Below are positions 7,473 to 11,884 of a stretch of DNA of 11,884 bases, piece after piece. A program made the translations under genes and the position numbers. The notes under the pieces were generated by a model, which worked only from the letters and a program-made list of their open reading frames with translations, did not search any database and was not told the origin of the DNA. Every line of letters starts with the position of its first letter. The first letter of the stretch is position 1. The stretch is from UBA11650 sp963997925 (GTDB lineage Bacteria > Chloroflexota > Dehalococcoidia > Lucifugimonadales > UBA3495). The DNA lies in assembly GCA_963997925.1 (NCBI GenBank), contig CAXEOX010000096.1, positions 1-11,884 on the forward strand. Direction: 5' to 3'.

Positions 7473-7901
7473 ATGTCAACGATACCAGGCCTGGTGAGAC
7501 CTGCCCCGGCTGCCAATGATTTGACCAAACCTTTCTGGGACGCCTGCAACGAGCGTCGATTGGTCTTGCAGATCTGCACCGGCTGCGAGATGCTGCAATA
7601 TCCGCCCGCCCCGCGGTGCAACAAGTGTGGCTCGGCCGACAAGCTGGACTGGAGAGAGGTGCAAGGCAAGGGACACATAGACGTGTACATGGTGATACGC
7701 GACTCTCGCATAAAGGGGTTCCAGGGCGCGCAACCCATCAATTTCGCGGTGATAACCTTGGACGAAGACCCAGGCATCAACTTCCTGTCCAACCTTCCTG
7801 GTACCCCGCCTGGCGAGGTTCCCGTTGGGGCCCCTGTGGAGTTGATATTTGAGGAGACCAGTACCGGACAGATGGTTCATGAATGGCGGGTGATTACCTA
7901 A
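7473..7901 (+). CDS. Zn-ribbon and OB-fold protein (DUF35 family)
   Basis: This 142-residue protein has the two-part DUF35 layout. An N-terminal helix (PFWDACNERRLVLQ) is followed by a rubredoxin-like zinc ribbon with Cys35, Cys38, Cys49 and Cys52 (CTGC and CNKC). The second part is an OB fold starting at about residue 60 (GKGHIDVYMVIRD) and ending with VPVGAPVELIFEE. Such proteins bind acyl-CoA or serve as obligate partners of thiolase-fold enzymes, as ChsH2 does for Ltp2 and ChsH1 in actinobacterial steroid side-chain breakdown. A thiolase-fold gene follows 54 bases downstream, which strongly supports a two-protein complex. The frame can be extended to an ATG at 7419, but GAGGTG at 7461-7466 sits 6 bases before the ATG at 7473, and the family normally starts close to the PFW helix. 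Confidence 0.9.
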   Translation: MSTIPGLVRPAPAANDLTKPFWDACNERRLVLQICTGCEMLQYPPAPRCNKCGSADKLDWREVQGKGHIDVYMVIRDSRIKGFQGAQPINFAVITLDEDPGINFLSNLPGTPPGEVPVGAPVELIFEETSTGQMVHEWRVIT

Positions 7902-7955
7902 CCCGATAGAGTTTTCTGGATACGATTAACAGCAAAAAAGCACAAGGGAGCTGAG

Positions 7956-9251
7956 ATGGCTAGTGATACCGGTTGGATGAGAGACCGTGAAGGAATGGGA
8001 ATCTGGGAGCACCGAGGCAAGGTGGCTGTCGTAGGCTGGGGCCAGTCGCACATGGACCGGCGCTGGGACGGCGTGACCATGGACCGGAGCTGCGGCGGGT
8101 TGGCCAAGGAGGCCTGTTTAAAGGCGATCGCAGACGCGGGTCTGTCGCTGGATGACATCGACGGGCTTATAACCAGTGCGGAAACCCGCGCCGAACAGAC
8201 TTGGGCGCCTCGGCCCTATTTTGCCCCGCCCTACGACACAGAAGACGGCCTGATCAAGGCTTCAGCGGAGTGGATACAACACGAGGTGGGATTCAAGAAC
8301 GTAAAGTATCTTAAATCCGATTCGCCCTACATCGGCCCCATGATGGGCATGGCTGCTCAGGCCGTGGGTGACGGTCTGTGCGAGACTGCTCTGGTGTGGT
8401 ACCCGATGGTCAACCTCGATGGCCGGTACGGGCACAACAATCCCCAGAACAGCAATCAGGAGGCTCCCGGAAATAGTGCCTTTACCCTTCCCTGGGGCTA
8501 TCAAGCCGGCGCGATGTTCAACAATCTCGTAATCTTCCAGCAATATTGTAAAAAATACGGCAAGTCCCATGACGGGCTGGCCCCTCTTTGTTTGAATCTG
8601 CGTAGAAACGGCCTGATGACCCCCTGGGGATACTACGCGATGCACGAGCCGCATCAAATCACTACCGAGGAATATCTGAACGGACGTTTGATAGAGGAAC
8701 CTCTAGTTGTGTACGACTGTGACCGGCCGGTCAATACGTGCGCTGCCTTCATATTCACCACCGCTGAGCGTGCGAAAGACCTGAGGCAGAAGCCGGTTTA
8801 CGTCTTGAACCATGCCCAGAACAACGGCAGGGGCCGGAGCACCATGGCAACTCTGGAGGAACACCAAGAGGCGGTCGCCAGCCTGGCACGGAAGATGTGG
8901 GAGGGATCAGGCCTAGGTCCCAATGATGTTGACATCTTCAACCCGTACGACGGCTATCTCACCTTCACGCAGCAGTTCCTGGAGGGCTTCCAGTGGCACG
9001 GTGTGAAGCTGGGTGAGGCCCACGACTTCTATGCCGACGACATCAGGGTCGAAGGTCCGCATCCCTTCCTTTCCAGTGGAGGGAATAATGGGACCGGACG
9101 CACCCGCTCCGCTCTCTTCTCTGATAGCCTTCAGCAACTTCGGGGGACTGCGGGCCCCCGGCAAGTGACGGTGCGAGCTGAAACTGCTCTGGCGGGATGC
9201 AATACGCCCGACAGTAACGGATTCATCATGTTCAGCAAGTCCCCGAGTTAG
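7956..9251 (+). CDS. Thiolase-fold protein, lipid-transfer/SCP-x-like, lacking the catalytic Cys
   Basis: This 431-residue protein has the thiolase-fold layout of the SCP-x/lipid-transfer (Ltp) branch. VAVVGWGQ and a LAKEACLKAIADAGLSLDDID segment form the first half, AAQAVGDGLCETALVW follows, and then come PYDGYLTFTQ (Tyr331, Asp332) and a late SSGGNNGTG...QQLRG. Alignment by eye places the thiolase nucleophile Cys at about Ser123 in KSDSPYIG, so classical thiolysis or condensation is unlikely. Ltp2-type aldolases share the thiolase fold but do not use that Cys, and act together with a DUF35 partner, which is encoded just upstream. A retro-aldol or other acyl-CoA step is therefore possible, but the substrate is unknown. 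AAGGGAG at 7944-7950 precedes the ATG by 5 bases. It is the last gene of its unit, with a long inverted repeat 50 bases downstream. Confidence 0.87.
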   Translation: MASDTGWMRDREGMGIWEHRGKVAVVGWGQSHMDRRWDGVTMDRSCGGLAKEACLKAIADAGLSLDDIDGLITSAETRAEQTWAPRPYFAPPYDTEDGLIKASAEWIQHEVGFKNVKYLKSDSPYIGPMMGMAAQAVGDGLCETALVWYPMVNLDGRYGHNNPQNSNQEAPGNSAFTLPWGYQAGAMFNNLVIFQQYCKKYGKSHDGLAPLCLNLRRNGLMTPWGYYAMHEPHQITTEEYLNGRLIEEPLVVYDCDRPVNTCAAFIFTTAERAKDLRQKPVYVLNHAQNNGRGRSTMATLEEHQEAVASLARKMWEGSGLGPNDVDIFNPYDGYLTFTQQFLEGFQWHGVKLGEAHDFYADDIRVEGPHPFLSSGGNNGTGRTRSALFSDSLQQLRGTAGPRQVTVRAETALAGCNTPDSNGFIMFSKSPS

Positions 9252-9300
9252 GCTGGAGTCTCGCCGAGCTAGCTTTATCAGCCGCGGGTCTGTTGCCATC

Positions 9301-9345
9301 GAATGAAAGGTGAGTGAAACTCCCAGTTTCACTCACCTTTCATTC
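9301..9345. terminator. 21-bp perfect inverted repeat, likely bidirectional terminator
   Basis: Bases 9301-9321 and 9325-9345 are exact reverse complements, 21 bp, around a 3-base CCC loop. The left arm begins GAATGAAAGG and the right arm ends CCTTTCATTC. It lies 50 bases after the thiolase-fold stop and about 155 bases beyond the end of the opposing helix-turn-helix gene, so it can serve both convergent units. The 3' flank has only a short CTTCT rather than a T run. Confidence 0.7.
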
Positions 9346-9501
9346 CTTCTCAGTGCGCGTTTCCTAAGCCTTAAGTGACTTAGTATGTGAAGGTGGGGTG
9401 AATGGGGTGCCCGCTACGGTCCCCGGTGCCATCATGGCGGCGGACAGGCCTTGCGTCCGGAGCGCATCGAGGGACATCTAGCTGCATGAGGTGCGTGAAG
9501 T

Positions 9502-9734
9502 CTACCGGGGCGGCAATGTCTTGTTCACAGATGGTCCGGTATTTTTGTAATCATGGTCCTTTAACTCCCGTTCCCTGCCGGATGACTCGAGGAAGACTTG
9601 AATATCCTTGATAGAGAACCTTCGGTCCCCCTGACACCTATGCGGTAGCATTGCAGAAGCCCAGAGTCCGCCCAACGCCGCACAGAGTGGGGATGGACGT
9701 TTAGCGAGTCCGCTACTTGGGTCACCGTCAACAT
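9502..9734 (-). pseudogene. BldC/MerR-like helix-turn-helix protein, frameshifted
   Basis: On the minus strand from ATG at 9734 the protein opens with MLTVTQVADSLNVHPHSVRRW, a winged-helix MerR/BldC-type DNA-binding motif, and continues ADSGLLQCYRIGVRG. The expected next block, GDRRFSIKDIQVFLESSG, is present but one frame away. The shift lies at the C5 tract 9627-9631 (G5 on the coding strand), where one extra G would restore a 77-residue protein ending at TAG 9502-9504. Without it the frame reads nonsense and stops at 9561. BldC-like proteins of about 70 residues are complete small regulators, so the restored length is right. GGGTGG just upstream is a fair ribosome site. It lies 61 bases after the broken response regulator, probably in the same transcript. 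It could be a true pseudogene or a homopolymer sequencing error. Confidence 0.72.
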
Positions 9735-9795
9735 CGCTCCACCCGACTCGCTTCTGTCCCCAGTTGCCCGATAGTTATCGCCGTTGTCTTCGGTT

Positions 9796-10215
9796 TTAGC
9801 TCTGGCCAATTTTCGCCACTTCTCTGCACCCGGCACCCGGCTTGGCCTTTGCTAGCAGACCGTTAATTTCGTCTAAGAGATCGACTAAATCAAAAGGTTT
9901 CATTAAGAACGCGTCTGCGCCTGAATCTATTGCTGCCTCCTAGCCGTCCTCCATGTAACCTGACCCGGCTGACATAATCACGATGGGGATATCGGAAATT
10001 TCCCGTACTCGCCGGGTTAGCTCGAAGCCATTCATGCCGGGTAGGTGCGCATCGGAGATCAACATCTCTGGTTCCTCACGTCGAAATTTTTCTAATGCCT
10101 CTCGACCGTTGCTCGCGGTGTGCGTTGCAAACCCCGATCTGTCTAAATATTTAGCGAGAAGTACAGGGATAAGACGAAAGTCATCGACAACAAGCACCTT
10201 TTTCAAATTGCGCAT
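9796..10215 (-). pseudogene. CheY-like response regulator with in-frame amber stop
   Basis: On the minus strand from ATG at 10215, a single receiver domain is encoded. It has the acidic pair Asp11-Asp12 (VLVVDD), phospho-acceptor Asp55 in ISDAHLPGMNG, Ser82 in the switch position and Lys106 in FLMKPFD. Every key residue is present, but codon 92 is TAG (9940-9942), between MEDG and EAAIDSGADAF. The frame then stays open to TAA at 9796-9798. Read through, the product would have 139 residues, the usual size of a stand-alone receiver. Truncated at 91 residues it would lose helix 4, strand 5 and the essential Lys, and would not fold properly. AAGGAGG at 10224-10230 lies 8 bases before the ATG, so translation initiation looks intact. 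No histidine kinase is in the window. The lesion may be real, an assembly error, or amber recoding, which I think unlikely. Confidence 0.8.
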
Positions 10216-10593
10216 CTGTTCATCCTCCTTTTCAACTAAGTGAGACCTGGCAAATCACAGGCGAGACAATCGTCAAAGAGAAGTGTTACAGACGAATATA
10301 TGCGTGTTTGAAGAGGTATGTATGAATAGTGTGAGAGACGTCGCCGGAGCTGGGAATCGGTTGGAAGTCGGCTCCGGGTGGAGTTAGCAACAGGGTATTA
10401 ATCATAGGAGATACCATGTTGGCCCGATGGTCTTGGCTGCTGCATCGTTCTACGATATACAGGATCCCACCATCGGTTGACGTCCGAGTGGTCAAGCGGC
10501 CTGGTGCCCCTCTGTACCAAGGCCGCTTCTTTTGCGCTTCGTGTCGCAAGCAGGGCAATAGCAGGAGTGGGATGAGCGTAGGCTTAAGCGAGT
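10216..10593. other. Intergenic stretch with no convincing gene
   Basis: Open frames here (for example from an ATG at 10416 with AGGAG upstream) give Arg/Ser/Gly-rich products that match no family and clash with the features to the right. A 7-bp inverted repeat, CCGGAGC (10344-10350) and GCTCCGG (10371-10377), and the hairpin listed separately are the only structures seen. It may hold the promoter of the response regulator on the minus strand. Confidence 0.4.
10494..10534 (+). terminator. Hairpin with T-rich tail, candidate intrinsic terminator
   Basis: AAGCGGCC (10494-10501) pairs with GGCCGCTT (10521-10528), and TGGT (10502-10505) pairs with ACCA (10516-10519) across a single bulged A. The loop is 10 bases and the tail reads CTTTTG. 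It has the shape of a rho-independent terminator on the plus strand, although no intact gene precedes it. That fits the idea that a gene was lost here. Confidence 0.5.
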
Positions 10594-10776
10594 CGAACTG
10601 GGTTCATAATGGAGCTAGACGCAATGGTCGGTGCGGTGGGCCGGATCGGCCGCTGTGTGAACGTGCCAACGCCGATGTGCGATCTCTTGTACGCCATTCT
10701 GCTTCCCTACAAGAACGGCCCCCGGGGAGTCGTGACCTGTTGGCAACCAGGTTCATTGGAGGCCTGGCTGTCGTAG
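10594..10776 (+). pseudogene. C-terminal remnant of a ketopantoate reductase-family gene
   Basis: The plus-strand frame gives RTGFIMELDAMVGAVGRIGR followed by VNVPTPMCDLLYAILLPYKNG. This is the conserved core of the C-terminal domain of 2-dehydropantoate 2-reductase (ApbA/PanE family), whose usual pattern is GRPxEIDAxxGAVVRLGRxxGVPTPxxxxLYAxLKP with the catalytic Glu. Only about 45 residues of the roughly 300 in the family remain. There is no NADP-binding N-terminal domain: the same frame is closed by TAA at 10585-10587, and other frames upstream show no related sequence. An ATG at 10609 is internal to the motif and has no ribosome site. The frame ends at TAG 10774-10776 after an unrelated tail. 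This is a gene fragment left by deletion and is not expected to be functional. Confidence 0.7.
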
Positions 10777-10940
10777 AGTACGGGGTTGATGCCGTACTCT
10801 CAAAGTGAGTTGGCCTGCCGAACTGATCTGGAAAACCTGTTCGACCGATTCACGGCAGTTTTGTACCAGGCGGTGGCGCGGAAACTCCGTTAAGATTAAG
10901 GCAATTTCGTGACTATGGATGATGGATGGAGGAGGAATTC

Positions 10941-11684
10941 ATGAAACTGGATGGAAAGGTAGCGCTGGTTACCGGCTCCGGCCGGAACATAGGCAGGTCT
11001 ATCGCGTTGGCGCTGGCCAAGGGAGGCGCCAGTGTCGTGGTTAACGCTCGGACCAACCAGAAAGAGGCCGGCGCAGTGGCAGACGAGGTGCGGGCACTTG
11101 GTCCCAAGGCTTTGCCTCTTCTTGCTGATGTAGGAGACCGGGGACAACTGGAAGGGATGTTGGACAAAGCTTTAGCCGAGTTCGGCCACATCGACATCGT
11201 GGTTAACAACGCAGCAGTGCGACCCCATATGCCGTTTGCTGAAATGACCTACGAAGACTGGCGGGGCACTCTGGCTACCGACTTGGACCCGGCATTTATA
11301 TGCGCCAAGGCCGCGCTGCCCGGAATGTTGGAAAGAAAATGGGGACGGGTGATAAATTTCAGCGGTCTCCAGGCTTTCCAAGGTCGCCACGGTGGGGTCC
11401 ATATATCCGCTGCCAAAGTAGGTGTCATCGGATTCACCAGAGCTTTGTCCACCGAGTTGGCGCCCGACGGCATCTTGGTCAACTGTATCGTTCCCGGTGC
11501 CATTGACACGATTCGCGAAGGTGGCCAACAGCCACGCGTCAATCCCCGCGTAGCTGAGATTCCAGTTGGCCGTACTGGACAACCTAGTGAAATCGCGGCC
11601 CTCTGCGCATTTCTTTGCTCCGACGAAGCCGGGTTTATCACTGGCCAAACTTTCCACGTCAACGGCGGGGAGAGAGCTTTTTAG
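10941..11684 (+). CDS. SDR family protein with altered catalytic tetrad
   Basis: This is a 247-residue classical short-chain dehydrogenase/reductase by fold. It has the NAD(P) motif TGSGRNIG at residues 11-18, NARTN at 35-39 after strand 2 (favouring NADP), ADVGD at 62-66, NNAA at 89-92, and VPGAIDT and HVNGGE near the C-terminus. The catalytic set is unusual. Measured against FabG-type spacing, the Asn is Asp114 (TDLDPAF), the Ser is Ser141 (INFSG), the Tyr is Ile155 (VHISAAK) and the Lys is Lys159. Loss of the general-acid Tyr predicts weak or no classical reductase activity, unless a neighbouring residue such as His154 takes over. GGAGGAGG at 10928-10935 lies 5 bases before the ATG at 10941; an upstream in-frame ATG at 10926 overlaps that site and is unlikely. 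It is a single-gene unit followed by a hairpin. The fold is sure and the reaction is not. Confidence 0.88.
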   Translation: MKLDGKVALVTGSGRNIGRSIALALAKGGASVVVNARTNQKEAGAVADEVRALGPKALPLLADVGDRGQLEGMLDKALAEFGHIDIVVNNAAVRPHMPFAEMTYEDWRGTLATDLDPAFICAKAALPGMLERKWGRVINFSGLQAFQGRHGGVHISAAKVGVIGFTRALSTELAPDGILVNCIVPGAIDTIREGGQQPRVNPRVAEIPVGRTGQPSEIAALCAFLCSDEAGFITGQTFHVNGGERAF

Positions 11685-11705
11685 TTCACCGAGTTTAGGG
11701 GTATC

Positions 11706-11741
11706 CGGGGGCCAGGGTGTTCCGCCCCCTGATAGCCCCCG
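11706..11741 (+). terminator. GC-rich two-part hairpin after the SDR gene
   Basis: CGGGGGC (11706-11712) pairs with GCCCCCG (11735-11741), and an inner CAGGG (11713-11717) pairs with CCCTG (11727-11731), with a 3-base bulge (ATA) on the right side. It begins 21 bases after the stop codon. No T-tract follows, so it is a likely 3' end structure but not a canonical intrinsic terminator. Confidence 0.5.
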
Positions 11742-11840
11742 AGATTAGCCCAGACCTGATTTGCCCTGCGACACTTCATGCTGGCAGATCGCTTCCTCGG
11801 CATACTGCTAGGGATGGCTGATTATCAGCTACAAGTAAGC

Positions 11841-11879
11841 TAGCTCGTGTCATGAGACCGGATAGCTCGACATGAGACC
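11841..11879. repeat. Short tandem direct repeat at the right edge
   Basis: TAGCTCGTGTCATGAGACC (11841-11859) is repeated as TAGCTCGACATGAGACC (11863-11879). The two copies differ only in a 3-base versus 1-base spacer, and their CATGAGACC halves lie exactly 20 bases apart. It may be a paired operator for a gene beyond the window or the start of a longer repeat. The sequence from 11742 to 11840 shows nothing else. Confidence 0.5.
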
Positions 11880-11884
11880 TGCGA

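Noticed and set aside
9402..9561. Plus-strand fragment reading HEVREVYRGGNVLFTDGP that faintly recalls YCII-type DGPF motifs
   Set aside because: The match is only a few residues, bounded by stops on both sides, and overlaps the better supported minus-strand helix-turn-helix gene.
10481..10545. CCGAGTGGTCAAGCGG resembles the D-arm of a tRNA-Leu or tRNA-Ser
   Set aside because: No matching acceptor stem, 7-base anticodon loop or TTC arm follows at the right spacing. The same bases form a better terminator hairpin.
10416..10808. 130-residue plus-strand frame preceded by AGGAG
   Set aside because: The product is rich in Arg, Ser and Gly with no recognisable motif. It runs through a terminator-like hairpin and is out of frame with the clear ketopantoate reductase remnant, so it is likely a chance frame.
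10926..10940. Alternative SDR start at the ATG at 10926
   Set aside because: It would put the strong GGAGGAGG inside the coding sequence and add MEEEF ahead of the normal MKLDGK opening.
1..11884. CRISPR arrays, insertion sequences, phage or defence genes
   Set aside because: No regularly spaced repeats, transposase or integrase motifs, or terminal inverted repeats were seen. The 141-bp periodicity at about 3250-3815 is the NHL protein repeat, not a DNA array.

Overview
The window reads as a stretch of bacterial chromosome at medium-high GC (an impression by eye; I did not count it). Strong AGGAGG-type ribosome sites precede most starts and one start is TTG. I find no rRNA, tRNA, CRISPR array, transposase or phage gene. 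The gene mix is a DUF1800/DUF1501 pair with an NHL propeller, a Zn-ribbon/OB-fold protein next to a cysteine-less thiolase-fold protein, an SDR, a CheY-like regulator beside a BldC/MerR-like helix-turn-helix, and a lipoprotein signal. This resembles uncultured Chloroflexota (Dehalococcoidia/SAR202-type) genomes, but that is inference from gene content only.

Left part (1-4100, + strand): a candidate promoter at 209-237 leads into an apparent operon of DUF1800 protein, DUF1501 protein and a 342-residue NHL-repeat beta-propeller. It closes with a GC-rich 13-bp hairpin at 4060-4091. None of the three proteins shows an export signal at the chosen start, although relatives of the first two are often secreted.

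Middle (4291-7308): a 111-residue protein of unknown function and a PLP-dependent cysteine synthase-family enzyme lie on the + strand. Facing them on the - strand are two decayed or start-less reading frames. One has a textbook lipoprotein signal peptide whose first codon is ACG instead of ATG. The other is a hypothetical fragment. A palindromic TATAAT element at 6360-6375 separates these from an alpha/beta hydrolase that starts with TTG.

7473-9251: a DUF35 (Zn-ribbon plus OB fold) protein and a thiolase-fold protein lacking the nucleophilic cysteine form a two-gene unit. It is of the kind seen in acyl-CoA or steroid side-chain metabolism (ChsH2/Ltp2-like). A 21-bp perfect inverted repeat at 9301-9345 lies downstream, between convergent genes.

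9502-10776 is a decay zone. It holds a CheY-like response regulator with an in-frame amber codon, a BldC-like helix-turn-helix gene with a one-base frameshift in a C5 tract, and a C-terminal remnant of a ketopantoate reductase-family gene. Three broken genes in a row suggest local gene loss, or assembly errors for the two single-base lesions. The window ends with an SDR-family gene (10941-11684) whose catalytic Tyr and Asn are both replaced, a hairpin, and a short tandem repeat at the right edge. I see no evidence of a defence system or a clearly new multi-gene machine. The best leads are the non-exported DUF1800/DUF1501/NHL set, the altered active sites, and the decayed regulators.
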